From: an uncultured Veillonella sp.
Lineage (GTDB): Bacteria > Bacillota > Negativicutes > Veillonellales > Veillonellaceae
Reading direction: 5' to 3'
DNA: 14,164 nt
NCBI GenBank assembly: GCA_934216375.1
Contig: CAKQBP010000012.1
Span: 1-14,164 of the forward strand
The notes under the pieces are model-generated. The model was not told the DNA's origin and made no database searches. It worked only from the letters and a program-made list of their open reading frames with translations. The position numbers were made by a program, and so were the translations under genes. Shown one piece after another: positions 6,393-14,164 of this stretch (the first letter of the stretch is position 1; the number at the start of each line of letters is the position of its first letter).

Positions 6393-7292
6393 ATGAAACC
6401 ATTCGGTAAAAGGGTAGCAATGGCCGTGTTGTGTGCGGCGACATTGACATCCCCATTGTTGTTGAGCGGTTGTAGTATGTCAGAGCTATGGCAGGGTACT
6501 GAACAGAGTCGCAAGGAAATTGCGCAGCGGTCTGAGCAGGATCAGGTGCAGTTATTTAATCAATATGTGAAAGCTGTAAGTCGATACAATCGCATGGCTG
6601 TCATGTTTGATTATGCGAATACGCCAACTCTTAATGAGTTAAAAGCAGGGCAGCATTTAACTGTATTTAATGCACCGAACTTTAAGCAGCTACAAAAAGA
6701 ATTAGAAGAGGCTAAGCAAGCCGGTATTCCTTATGATGAAATGAAGGAGCCTTTAGATAAGCTACTTTCAAAATTGAACGAAATTACACCGGTAGCGGAA
6801 GAGCTCGATGCATACTATAAATCTAAAGGGTATACCACAGATAACTATGCTAAGGAGCAACAATTAGGCCCTAAATATGTTCAATTGTATGAACAATTTG
6901 TTCCTATTTATGCTGACTTTGATAATGTTATGCATAAAATCAATACGGACCGATTGCAACAACGGTTGCAACAATTGCGTGATGCAGGCAAGAAAAATGC
7001 CGCTGCAGCACAAGAGGTTCATTTGCGACTTACTGCGGTCCTAGAAAAGATCGATAGTGAAAAACAACTAGACGTAAATGCTATCAATCAAGAGTTGCAA
7101 TCTATTGGTGATGTATCAAATGGTATTACTAGTCCTAAGTATGATTCTGTTAAGACTTCTGTAAACTCTACGATTGGTGCAATCCGTACCTATATGGGTT
7201 CGAAACAAGATAACGACTATAATCGTATGATTGAGGCCTATAACCATTACATTTCTAATCTGAATACGACCAATATGAATGAGCTAGATTAA
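6393..7292 (+). CDS. DUF3829-like (YiiG-type) lipoprotein
   Basis: A 299-residue protein. ATG 6393 follows AAGGAGAGG at 6377-6385; an upstream in-frame ATG at 6363 lacks a ribosome binding site and would spoil the signal peptide. Residues 1-27 form a signal peptide with lipobox L-S-G-C (Cys27). The mature part is almost entirely helical and charged, with QLFNQYVKAVSRYNRM near residue 55, an ELDAYYKSKGYTTDNYAKE segment in the middle, and a C-terminal FDNVMHKINTDRL region. This pattern (an N-Y-V...Y-N start, then YY-x-S-K-x-Y-x-x-D) resembles the DUF3829/YiiG lipoprotein family, whose role is unknown. The gap of 182 bp after the TPR lipoprotein contains a TATAAT at 6339-6344, so the gene may have its own promoter. 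The start, the lipobox and the stop region are clear; the family name is from memory of its pattern. Confidence 0.82.
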   Translation: MKPFGKRVAMAVLCAATLTSPLLLSGCSMSELWQGTEQSRKEIAQRSEQDQVQLFNQYVKAVSRYNRMAVMFDYANTPTLNELKAGQHLTVFNAPNFKQLQKELEEAKQAGIPYDEMKEPLDKLLSKLNEITPVAEELDAYYKSKGYTTDNYAKEQQLGPKYVQLYEQFVPIYADFDNVMHKINTDRLQQRLQQLRDAGKKNAAAAQEVHLRLTAVLEKIDSEKQLDVNAINQELQSIGDVSNGITSPKYDSVKTSVNSTIGAIRTYMGSKQDNDYNRMIEAYNHYISNLNTTNMNELD

Positions 7293-7323
7293 AATAAATT
7301 AGATTAAAATAAGTTAGATTAAT
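7285..7323 (+). repeat. 15-bp tandem repeat spanning the lipoprotein stop codon
   Basis: TAGATTAAAATAAAT (7285-7299) is followed by TAGATTAAAATAAGT (7300-7314) and a partial third copy (7315-7323). Since 15 is a multiple of three, each copy repeats the in-frame end of the gene (L-D-stop), giving three in-frame stop codons. Confidence 0.8.
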
Positions 7324-7338
7324 ACGTTTATAAAAAAG

Positions 7339-7379
7339 AAAGCTGTATCAAATGAGGATATCATTTGATACAGCTTTTT
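7339..7379. terminator. Bidirectional Rho-independent terminator between convergent genes
   Basis: A perfect 17-bp stem (7339-7355 with 7361-7377) and a 5-nt loop GGATA, flanked by A residues at 7332-7337 and T residues at 7375-7379. It serves the DUF3829-like lipoprotein gene (+) and the rarD gene (-), which ends 18 bp further on. Confidence 0.93.
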
Positions 7380-7397
7380 AGTTGATTAGTAGATGTC

Positions 7398-8294
7398 TTA
7401 CTTTTTTAGGCTAATGCGAGTTGTAATTTGGCTTGATAAGGAGAATAATACTAAGGCTATCCAGATACAACCGAAGGCAATCATCTGCGGTGTGCCAAAG
7501 CTTTCACCAAAGTAGAAGATGGCTAGCAACAAGGCAATGGTAGGGGATACATATTGCAAGAAGCCTAGTAGGTTGAGTGGCAATAGTTGCGCCCCATAGG
7601 AGAATAGCACCAATGGAACAGATGTAGTTAGGCCGCAGGCTATGAGCAACATGGTCGTATACCAGTCTGTGCTGAAATAGGACCACACGGTATTATCGAT
7701 CATGGTCGTATATAGTAAGGCTAGCGGTGTTAATAGCCAAGCCTCAAAGGCGATGCTCGTAAAGGGCGAGATGAGCAGTTTCTTTTTTACGGCTCCATAG
7801 AGACCGAAGGAAACGGCGAGGATCATCGATACTAATGGTAAGGATCCCACTTGATAGGTGAGTAAGGCGATGCCGATGGTAGCGATAAGGACACTCAGCT
7901 TTTTTGGTATCGATAGAACCTCTTTAAATAGGATGACACCTAATACTACATTGAAGAGTGGGTTGATGTAATAGCCAAGGCTCGTGTTCATAACTTGATT
8001 ATTGGCGATGGCCCAAATGTAGGTGAACCAGTTTACACTGATGATGACTGCCGCAACTAAAAGTAGGAATAATTGTGAACGTTGTTCTTTTAGTAATTGA
8101 AAGTCCTTTTTGAATTGTTTAAGGTGTAGGCCAAATACAACGATAGCCATGCAAACACCTGACCAGATAATGCGCTGTGCCAGTATATTATACGGTGAAA
8201 CATGGTTTAATAATGCCCAATATAGAGGGAGTAAGCCCCAAATTATATAACAACTAAGGGCTGTGATTAACCCTTTTCTACTTGTATGTTCCAT
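7398..8294 (-). CDS. rarD: RarD-type EamA/DMT-superfamily transporter
   Basis: A 298-residue protein of about ten hydrophobic helices, the usual size for RarD. The N-terminus GLITALSCYIIWGLLPLYWA followed by ILAQRIIWSGV is diagnostic of RarD within the drug/metabolite transporter superfamily (family pattern: KG-x-x-x-A-x-x-x-x-IWG-x-x-P-x-Y-W, then ILAHRI-x-WS). The second half repeats the EamA fold (QYVSPTIALLLAIFYFGE). The start ATG at 8294-8292 has GAGGAGGC (complement of 8298-8305) 3-4 nt upstream. RarD proteins are annotated as chloramphenicol-sensitivity proteins, but the natural substrate, probably an amino acid or metabolite, is not established. The gene is a single unit convergent with the lipoproteins and divergent from the mut operon. 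Confidence 0.9.
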   Translation of the reverse strand: MEHTSRKGLITALSCYIIWGLLPLYWALLNHVSPYNILAQRIIWSGVCMAIVVFGLHLKQFKKDFQLLKEQRSQLFLLLVAAVIISVNWFTYIWAIANNQVMNTSLGYYINPLFNVVLGVILFKEVLSIPKKLSVLIATIGIALLTYQVGSLPLVSMILAVSFGLYGAVKKKLLISPFTSIAFEAWLLTPLALLYTTMIDNTVWSYFSTDWYTTMLLIACGLTTSVPLVLFSYGAQLLPLNLLGFLQYVSPTIALLLAIFYFGESFGTPQMIAFGCIWIALVLFSLSSQITTRISLKK

Positions 8295-8317
8295 AATGCC
8301 TCCTCGTGATAGTATTT

Positions 8318-8326
8318 ATTATATCA
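8318..8326 (-). promoter_or_regulatory. rarD promoter, perfect extended -10
   Basis: The minus strand reads TGATATAAT (TGn plus TATAAT at 8323-8318), identical to the extended -10 of the toxin gene. Predicted leader ~17 nt. Two interleaved inverted repeats frame it: GTGATA (8306-8311) with TATCAC (8322-8327), and AGTATT (8311-8316) with AATACT (8329-8334). Confidence 0.65.
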
Positions 8327-8414
8327 CTAATACTCAAGTCATGCGTTTTAGTTATTGTATATGATTTTCAGTTATAACTTTGATTTTGGCACTTATGATT
8401 AAATGTTATGTTCA

Positions 8415-8444
8415 TTGACTTTGTGCATATTGTTACACTATATT
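8415..8444 (+). promoter_or_regulatory. Promoter of the riboswitch-mut operon transcript
   Basis: TTGACT (8415-8420) and TATATT (8439-8444), each five of six to the sigma70/sigmaA consensus, 18-bp spacer. The start site near 8451 would place the cobalamin aptamer at the very 5' end of the transcript. Confidence 0.72.
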
Positions 8445-8465
8445 GGACTTAGAACAACGAATATA

Positions 8466-8620
8466 GAGAATAGGTGTCGCAAGACTTAATAGAGAAATCG
8501 GTATAAGCCGATGCGGTCCCGCCACTGTAAGGATGAGCCTGCTTTCATACATGTCACTGGAGTAATCTGGGAAGGCGAAAGCGAGGTGATGATCCCGAGC
8601 CAGGAGAACTGCCTATTTGA
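8466..8620 (+). promoter_or_regulatory. Cobalamin (adenosylcobalamin-type) riboswitch aptamer
   Basis: The conserved core GCGGTCCCGCCACTGTAA is at 8513-8530. The B12 box GAGCCAGGAGAACTGCC is at 8597-8613, one base off the usual GAGACCTGCC form. The closing P1 stem is AATAGG (8469-8474) with CCTATT (8612-8617). ATCGG/CCGAT around TATAAG (8497-8512) forms the stem just before the core. Together these identify a class I-like cobalamin riboswitch. It lies ~300 bp before mutA and is followed by two candidate terminators, so control of transcript elongation is the likeliest mechanism. Ligand type and direction of control are not decided by the sequence. Confidence 0.92.
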
Positions 8621-8665
8621 TAATCACCGTTATGTACCTACGAGCGATAGGAAGGGGATTGGGGT

Positions 8666-8686
8666 ATGCTGGCTACAGTATTTTTT
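8666..8686 (+). terminator. Weak hairpin with T-run in the riboswitch leader
   Basis: ATGCTG (8666-8671) and CAGTAT (8676-8681) pair with one G-U around GCTA, followed by six T residues (8681-8686). The stem is only 6 bp, so termination may be partial. It is the closest candidate expression platform to the aptamer. Confidence 0.45.
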
Positions 8687-8711
8687 AGTGTACCTTTCAA
8701 TAAGAAACCTT

Positions 8712-8739
8712 ACGTGTCACTTTAGGTGGCACGTTTTTT
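8712..8739 (+). terminator. Intrinsic terminator in the mut operon leader
   Basis: ACGTGTCAC (8712-8720) and GTGGCACGT (8726-8734) form a 9-bp stem with one G-U around TTTAG, followed by a run of six T residues (8734-8739). It lies between the riboswitch and mutA, so full-length mut transcripts must read through it or start after it. Confidence 0.8.
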
Positions 8740-8806
8740 ATTGCCCTTAGAGTGGATGTTGAGTATAGGAATCAGGTTTTATAGATATTAAACAGATGGA
8801 CACATT

Positions 8807-8835
8807 TTGAGGTTGATGTGGTCCAATAAGATAAA
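8807..8835 (+). promoter_or_regulatory. Possible internal promoter of mutA
   Basis: TTGAGG (8807-8812) and GATAAA (8830-8835), 17-bp spacer, each four of six to consensus. If real, it would give mut transcription independent of the riboswitch. Weak on its own. Confidence 0.25.
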
Positions 8836-8920
8836 GCTCGAGTGATTCATATATCTAACAATTCGCAGGTACGGTGCGCTGTTTCTCGGTATGGTTTCGA
8901 GTTGAAAAGGAGGCACATAT

Positions 8921-11083
8921 ATGTCTGACAAAAAGACTTCAAAGGATGCTGAACGCGATTTATTAGCACCTGTATCCTTTGATGAGTTTAAGAAACCTAC
9001 GTATGAACAATGGCAGGCCGAGGTTGAAAAAGCGTTAAAAGGTGGCGACTTCCATAAGAAGATGTTCACTAAAACCTATGAGGGAATTACGTTACAACCA
9101 ATTTATACGCCTGCATTGCATGGAGAAAAAATTCCAAAGGGTGTATACCCTGGGGCAGGTGAGTTCCTACGTGGCACAAAGGCAAGTGGTTATATTAAAG
9201 ACTCTTGGGGCGTATCCCAATATGTAGACGAATCCTTTCCTAAGGATGCTAACCATGCAAGTTTATACGAAATTGTAAAAGGTGGCACCATTCACAATAT
9301 TCGCCTTGATGAAGCAACACGCCATGATCAAGATGTGCAAGTAGGCGCAGCTGTTGGTATCGGCGGTACATCTCTGTCTACTATGGATGATTGTAGCCAA
9401 TTGATTGAGCGTTTTAATTTGAAGGAAAACCCTTTATACATTGAAACAGGTGCTTCTGCAGCTATCTTGCTCGGTATGTTAGCCGCTACGGTGAAAGGCT
9501 CTAAAAAACAAACCTCTGACTTGAAAGGTCTCGTTGGTGCAGACCCTATTGGTGTTTGGGCTAAAGATGGTACATTGCACATGTCTTTAGATACAGCCTT
9601 TGATGAAATGGCACATACTGTTGTATGGGCTAAAGAACAAGCTCCAGAGCTTAAAACTGTACTCGTATCTGGCGATGTATACGCTAATGGTGGCGCTAAT
9701 GATGTGCAAGAGGTTGCGTATGCCTTGGCAACAGCAGTTTGTTATGTTCGTCAATTAGCACAACGGAACATCGATATTCACACTATTGCTAAAAGCATGA
9801 TGTTTACATTCTCCTTGGGTGCAAACTTCTTCATGGAAATTGCTAAATTACGTGCATTGCGCGTGCTTTGGGCGCGCATCATGGAGGCCTTCGGTGCTGA
9901 AGAAGCTGACCGTGCCGTTCATGTACACGGTAGAACATCGGCTTTCACAAAAACTGTATACGACCCATATGTAAACTTGTTGCGCAATACAACACAAGCA
10001 TTCTCTGGCGTTGTAGGCGGGTTGAATAGCCTTGAAGTGTCCCCATTTGACCAACCAATTCGCAAAGCTGATGACTTCTCTCGCCGTATTGCCCGTAACA
10101 TCCAAGTTATGTTGCAAACTGAATTTGAGTTGCGTCAACCTGTGGACCCTGTAGGCGGTTCCTGGTATGTGGAAACATTGGCCGCCGAATTATGTGAAAA
10201 AATTTGGGCTGAGTTCCAAACTATTGAGTCTAAAGGTGGTATTGTAGCAGCTTTGAAAGAAGGCTATCCACAAGCTCAAGTTAAAGCAGTTCTTGACGAA
10301 CGCTTCAAAAACCTTGCATTCCGCAGAGATGTGGCTGTAGGTAACAACATGTATGCGAACATGACTGAAGAATTGCTTGATCCAAAACCAGAAAATCAAG
10401 AAACATTGCGTCAAAAACGGGTTGCTCAAATCGAAGAATACTTGGCGGGTGCGGAGCCAGATGCTGTTGTGAAAGCACAGGCTACCCTAGAAGCAGGTAC
10501 TACAGAGCCAGGCGCTTTGATTGGCCTTATTGAACTCGGTGCATTACAAAAATTAACAATACGTCAAATCCGCAAGGCTTTAGATGCTGGCGATATTGCT
10601 TCCGAAACGATTGAATCCATTGCAGCTCATCGCTGGACTGAACAGTTTGAAGCACTTCGCATGCGCACTGAGAATTATAAACAACGTACGAAAGATAATG
10701 TGAAGGTATTCTTGGCTAATATGGGCCCAATCCCTCAACATAAACCTCGTGCAGACTTCTCCACAGGCTTCTTTGAAGTAGGTGCTTTTGAAGTTATCAA
10801 AAATGATGGCCATGAAACAACGGCTGATGCGGCGAAAGCTGCTCGTGAAAGTGGTGCTGATGTAGTTGTTATCTGTTCTACAGATGATACCTATCCAGAA
10901 TTGGTACCACCACTCGCTAAAGAATTGAAAGAAACTATGCCGCATGTAACGGTTATTTTAGCAGGGGCACCTCCTAAGGATTTAGAACCTGTATACCGTG
11001 AAGCTGGCGTGGACGACTTCATTTCTGTTCGTGCAAATTGTTACGAAATCTTGAATACGTTACAAGATAAGAAAGGGATGTGA
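8921..11083 (+). CDS. mutA: Methylmalonyl-CoA mutase small (beta, non-catalytic) subunit
   Basis: 720 residues, longer than the ~620-640 usual for small subunits. ATG 8921 follows AAAAGGAGG with 7-nt spacing. The N-terminal region ([19 protein letters not shown], then LQPIYTPA) and the TIM-barrel part ([51 protein letters not shown]) mirror the large subunit downstream. The C-terminal ~110 residues resemble a B12-binding domain ([15 protein letters not shown], then [18 protein letters not shown]), but the D-x-H-x-x-G cobalt-ligand motif is absent, as known for small subunits. It forms a heterodimer with MutB to interconvert succinyl-CoA and methylmalonyl-CoA, on the path to propionate. First gene of the operon; mutB starts 4 bp after its stop. 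Expression is expected to follow the upstream cobalamin riboswitch. Confidence 0.93.
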   Translation: MSDKKTSKDAERDLLAPVSFDEFKKPTYEQWQAEVEKALKGGDFHKKMFTKTYEGITLQPIYTPALHGEKIPKGVYPGAGEFLRGTKASGYIKDSWGVSQYVDESFPKDANHASLYEIVKGGTIHNIRLDEATRHDQDVQVGAAVGIGGTSLSTMDDCSQLIERFNLKENPLYIETGASAAILLGMLAATVKGSKKQTSDLKGLVGADPIGVWAKDGTLHMSLDTAFDEMAHTVVWAKEQAPELKTVLVSGDVYANGGANDVQEVAYALATAVCYVRQLAQRNIDIHTIAKSMMFTFSLGANFFMEIAKLRALRVLWARIMEAFGAEEADRAVHVHGRTSAFTKTVYDPYVNLLRNTTQAFSGVVGGLNSLEVSPFDQPIRKADDFSRRIARNIQVMLQTEFELRQPVDPVGGSWYVETLAAELCEKIWAEFQTIESKGGIVAALKEGYPQAQVKAVLDERFKNLAFRRDVAVGNNMYANMTEELLDPKPENQETLRQKRVAQIEEYLAGAEPDAVVKAQATLEAGTTEPGALIGLIELGALQKLTIRQIRKALDAGDIASETIESIAAHRWTEQFEALRMRTENYKQRTKDNVKVFLANMGPIPQHKPRADFSTGFFEVGAFEVIKNDGHETTADAAKAARESGADVVVICSTDDTYPELVPPLAKELKETMPHVTVILAGAPPKDLEPVYREAGVDDFISVRANCYEILNTLQDKKGM

Positions 11084-11087
11084 GCTC

Positions 11088-13277
11088 ATGTTTAAAAATC
11101 CAGACTTCTCCTCTCTTGGCTTGGGATCTCAGACAGCAACATCTCGCGATGCATGGCTTGCTGAACTTCAAAAAGAAACAGGAAAAAGCTTTGAAGATTT
11201 ATATAATACAACAATGGAGCAAATCCAACTAAAGCCTCTCTATACAGAGATGGATTATGAAGGGATGACACACCTTGACTATATGGCTGGTGTACCTCCA
11301 TTCTTGCGTGGACCTTATTCCACAATGTATGTTACTCGTCCTTGGACAGTACGTCAGTACGCTGGTTTCTCCACAGCGGAAGAATCCAATGCGTTCTATC
11401 GTCGTAACTTGGCAGCGGGCCAAAAAGGCTTGTCTATCGCCTTTGACCTTGCTACTCACCGTGGTTATGACTCCGATCATCCTCGTGTAGTAGGTGACGT
11501 TGGTAAAGCGGGTGTTGCGGTAGACTCCATCCTCGACATGGAAATTCTATTCTCCGGTATCCCTCTTGATCAAATGTCCGTATCCATGACCATGAACGGC
11601 GCCGTATTGCCAGTAATGGCGTTCTATATCTTGGCTGGTGAAGAACAAGGCGTAGATAAAAAGGTTATGGCTGGTACAATCCAAAATGATATCTTGAAAG
11701 AGTTCATGGTACGTAATACCTATATTTACCCTCCAGCTACGTCCATGCGTATCATCGGCGATATCTTTGCGTATACATCCCAGTACATGCCTAAGTTCAA
11801 CAGTATTTCCATTTCTGGCTACCATATGCAAGAAGCGGGCGCTACTGCAGATATCGAATTAGGTTACACATTGGCGGATGGTCTTGAATATATCCGTACC
11901 GGTGTTAATGCAGGCCTTCATGTTGACCAGTTCGCACCACGGTTGTCCTTCTTCTGGGCAATTGGTAAAAACTACTTCATGGAAGTGGCAAAAATGCGTG
12001 CGGCTCGTATGTTGTGGGCTAAGATTATCAATAGCTTCGGCTCTGAAAATCCTAAATCCATGGCACTCCGTACACATAGCCAAACATCTGGTTGGTCTCT
12101 TACAGAACAAGATCCATTCAACAACGTGGCTCGTACATGTATGGAAGCGATGGGTGCTGCGTTAGGTCATACGCAATCTCTACATACCAATGCGCTTGAC
12201 GAAGCCATTGCGTTGCCTACGGACTTCTCCGCACGTATTGCGCGTAATACTCAGCTTTACATCCAAGATGAAACTAAGGTATGTAAGGTTATCGATCCAT
12301 GGGGCGGTTCCTACTATGTAGAAGCGTTGACAGACGAATTGATTCGTCGCGCTTGGGGTCATATCCAAGAAATCGAATCCCTTGGCGGTATGGCGAAAGC
12401 TATCGATACAGGGCTTCCTAAGATGCGTATCGAAGAAGCTGCTGCACGTCGCCAAGCTCGTATCGACTCTGGTCGTGAAGCGATTATTGGTATCAACAAA
12501 TATCGCCTAGATAAAGAAGACCCATTGGATATCCTCGACGTAGATAACACGGCTGTACGGGAAGCACAAATTCGTCGTCTCGAACAATTGCGTGCTAACC
12601 GGGATGAAGAAAAGGTTCAATCCTGTCTTGAAGCGATCACAAAGGCTACAGAATCGGGCGAAGGCAACTTGCTTGCTCTTGCGCTTGAAGCGGCTCGTGC
12701 CCGTGCATCCTTGGGTGAAATTTCCTTTGCTGTTGAAAAGGTATGCGGTCGTCATAAAGCGGTTATTCGCTCTATTTCCGGTGTATACTCCAGTGAATTT
12801 GAAGATGACGATGTAATCAAAGAAGTACGTCAAATGGCGGATAACTTTGAAGAACTCGAAGGTCGTCGTCCTCGTATCATGATTGCGAAGATGGGCCAAG
12901 ACGGTCATGACCGTGGTGCCAAAGTTATCGCTACATCCTTCGCGGACATGGGCTTTGACGTGGATATTGGACCTTTGTTCCAAACTCCAGAAGAAACAGC
13001 ACAAGATGCGGTGGATAATGACGTTCATATTGTCGGATTTAGTTCTCTTGCGGCGGGGCATAAGACATTATTGCCTCAACTTGTAGAGGAACTCAACAAG
13101 CGGGGCCGTGGAGATATTTTAGTTGCCATCGGCGGCGTAATCCCTGCTCAGGACTATGAATTCCTACGCGAACATGGCGCAGTGGCTATCTTTGGCCCTG
13201 GTACAGTTTTGCCAGTAGCGGCGAAAAAATTACTAGAAACATTGACTAGTCACGTTCAAGACGAGTCTCATGACTGA
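11088..13277 (+). CDS. mutB: Methylmalonyl-CoA mutase large (alpha, catalytic) subunit
   Basis: 729 residues, the normal length for catalytic subunits. The start at ATG 11088 follows AAAGGGATG overlapping the end of mutA. The TIM barrel holds the substrate-binding signatures: [54 protein letters not shown] and [12 protein letters not shown], which include the conserved Tyr, Arg and His around the radical intermediates. The C-terminal B12-binding domain starts near residue 595 ([15 protein letters not shown]) and contains D605-x-H607-x-x-G610; His607 is the lower axial cobalt ligand. GFSSLAAGH and the IGGVIP and FGPGT motifs complete the cobalamin fold. The enzyme is adenosylcobalamin-dependent. 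Its last 8 bases overlap meaB, indicating translational coupling. Confidence 0.97.
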   Translation: MFKNPDFSSLGLGSQTATSRDAWLAELQKETGKSFEDLYNTTMEQIQLKPLYTEMDYEGMTHLDYMAGVPPFLRGPYSTMYVTRPWTVRQYAGFSTAEESNAFYRRNLAAGQKGLSIAFDLATHRGYDSDHPRVVGDVGKAGVAVDSILDMEILFSGIPLDQMSVSMTMNGAVLPVMAFYILAGEEQGVDKKVMAGTIQNDILKEFMVRNTYIYPPATSMRIIGDIFAYTSQYMPKFNSISISGYHMQEAGATADIELGYTLADGLEYIRTGVNAGLHVDQFAPRLSFFWAIGKNYFMEVAKMRAARMLWAKIINSFGSENPKSMALRTHSQTSGWSLTEQDPFNNVARTCMEAMGAALGHTQSLHTNALDEAIALPTDFSARIARNTQLYIQDETKVCKVIDPWGGSYYVEALTDELIRRAWGHIQEIESLGGMAKAIDTGLPKMRIEEAAARRQARIDSGREAIIGINKYRLDKEDPLDILDVDNTAVREAQIRRLEQLRANRDEEKVQSCLEAITKATESGEGNLLALALEAARARASLGEISFAVEKVCGRHKAVIRSISGVYSSEFEDDDVIKEVRQMADNFEELEGRRPRIMIAKMGQDGHDRGAKVIATSFADMGFDVDIGPLFQTPEETAQDAVDNDVHIVGFSSLAAGHKTLLPQLVEELNKRGRGDILVAIGGVIPAQDYEFLREHGAVAIFGPGTVLPVAAKKLLETLTSHVQDESHD

Positions 13278-14164
13278 TAACAAACGGTCTACTCCGGATG
13301 AATTGCGCAATACACAGGACGCAACTTTCACCACTGGTGAAGGCAAGGCCCCTGAATTAGGTGTAAAAAACGCAAGCACAGAGGGTAGTACCTATCGTCC
13401 CGACTGGGTGCCAGAAGAAGCGAAGAAAGATGACACTTATGCGTGTCACGTAATGAAAGGCGTCAAAGAAATGCATGACGGCCTCTTATCCAGCTCTGCT
13501 CATCTGGCTCCAGCGGTACGTCCCGTACAGCGGCGAAAGAAATTAACTGTCGCTGATTATGTACGCGGTATCGAGCAGGGGGACCGCGTTATACTTTCAC
13601 GGGCTATCACATTAGTAGAAAGTAATAATAAGGACCATTTCAAACTAGCTCAACAAGTGTTGCAAGCCGTATTGCCTCGTACGGGCAAGGCATTGCGCAT
13701 CGGTATTACTGGTGTGCCTGGGGCCGGTAAAAGTACGTTTATTGAAGCCTTCGGTAACATGCTCATTGAAGCGGGTTACAAGGTTGCCGTACTGGCTGTA
13801 GACCCTACGAGCCAAGTCACAAAAGGCAGTATTTTGGGTGATAAAACGCGGATGGAAACGTTGACGAAACATCCTGAGGCTTATATTCGCCCATCGCCGG
13901 CTGGTGGTACGTTAGGCGGTGTGGCTCGTAAAAGTAGAGAAACTATGCTACTTTGCGAGGCTGCTGGGTATGATATCATTCTTGTTGAAACCGTTGGGGT
14001 TGGGCAAAGCGAAGTTACTGTGCGCTCCATGGTAGACTTCTTTATGCTCATCGTTTTGACGGGGGCAGGCGATGAATTGCAAGGCATTAAAAAAGGCGTT
14101 ATGGAACTTGCTGATGCTATTGTGGTCAACAAGGCCGATGGGGATAACCTCAAACGAGCTCTCA
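13270..14164 (+). CDS. meaB: Methylmalonyl-CoA mutase-associated GTPase MeaB (ArgK family), partial at right edge
   Basis: The frame is open from ATG 13270 to the window edge (298 codons), with the end missing. The start overlaps the mutB stop by 8 bp, frame shifted. A G3E-type P-loop GTPase: Walker [10 protein letters not shown] at residues 148-156; [18 protein letters not shown], the ArgK/MeaB switch region; [22 protein letters not shown], the base of the Walker B/switch II; and the guanine-specificity motif NKAD after [18 protein letters not shown]. MeaB hydrolyses GTP while it gates delivery of intact adenosylcobalamin to the mutase and protects it from inactivation. About 95 residues (polar, low similarity to the family) precede the usual helical start [25 protein letters not shown], so the N-terminus is longer than in well-known MeaB proteins; a start further downstream is possible. 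Confidence 0.93.
   Translation, partial: MTDNKRSTPDELRNTQDATFTTGEGKAPELGVKNASTEGSTYRPDWVPEEAKKDDTYACHVMKGVKEMHDGLLSSSAHLAPAVRPVQRRKKLTVADYVRGIEQGDRVILSRAITLVESNNKDHFKLAQQVLQAVLPRTGKALRIGITGVPGAGKSTFIEAFGNMLIEAGYKVAVLAVDPTSQVTKGSILGDKTRMETLTKHPEAYIRPSPAGGTLGGVARKSRETMLLCEAAGYDIILVETVGVGQSEVTVRSMVDFFMLIVLTGAGDELQGIKKGVMELADAIVVNKADGDNLKRAL

Noticed and set aside
8511..8750. 79-codon plus-strand frame between rarD and mutA
   Set aside because: It lies on the cobalamin riboswitch core, B12 box and both candidate terminators. It has no ribosome binding site, and the conserved RNA explains the sequence.
12507..13061. 184-codon minus-strand frame inside mutB, and other long antisense frames in mutA, mutB and the dehydrogenase gene
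   Set aside because: They mirror strongly supported genes, lack ribosome binding sites, and have no recognisable protein features.

Overview
The window looks like chromosome of a Veillonella-type member of the Negativicutes (anaerobic, lactate-using, propionate-forming Firmicutes with a Gram-negative-style envelope). This is inference from gene content: a one-chain FAD/Fe-S D-lactate dehydrogenase, a cobalamin-dependent methylmalonyl-CoA mutase operon with its MeaB chaperone, lipoproteins, strong AGGAGG-type ribosome binding sites and AT-rich intergenic DNA. I did not identify the species by any search.

Layout. 1-1771 (+): the C-terminal end of a ClC-type chloride channel/antiporter with a TrkA-C domain, a GNAT acetyltransferase and a TauE/SafE-family permease, closely spaced and closed by a terminator. 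1872-2269: AT-rich gap with two copies of the palindrome TTATGCATAA. 2270-5092 (+): 940-residue FAD/Fe-S dehydrogenase, probably D-lactate dehydrogenase of the Dld-II type. 5118-5240: degenerate ~22-bp repeats. 5287-5522: a compact locus that I read as an Fst/Ldr-type type I toxin-antitoxin module. It has a 35-residue membrane peptide on the minus strand, a convergent ~70-nt antisense RNA on the plus strand, a shared bidirectional terminator and short direct repeats through which the two RNAs could pair. 5569-7292 (+): two lipoproteins (TPR; DUF3829-like). 7398-8294 (-): RarD-type EamA transporter, separated from the lipoproteins by a bidirectional terminator. 8415-8739: sigma70-type promoter, cobalamin riboswitch and two possible terminators. 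8921-14164 (+): mutA, mutB and the start of meaB, which continues past the right edge.

How the genes fit together. Lactate would be oxidised to pyruvate by the 2270-5092 enzyme. Carbon passing to succinyl-CoA is isomerised by MutAB to methylmalonyl-CoA on the way to propionate, and MeaB protects and loads the B12 cofactor of the mutase. The riboswitch ties expression of the mut operon to the cobalamin supply; the direction of that control cannot be settled from sequence alone.

The most noteworthy item is the toxin-antitoxin module at 5287-5522. Its reading frame is very short, starts with TTG, and has its ribosome binding site buried in a 5' stem-loop, so routine gene calling would miss it.
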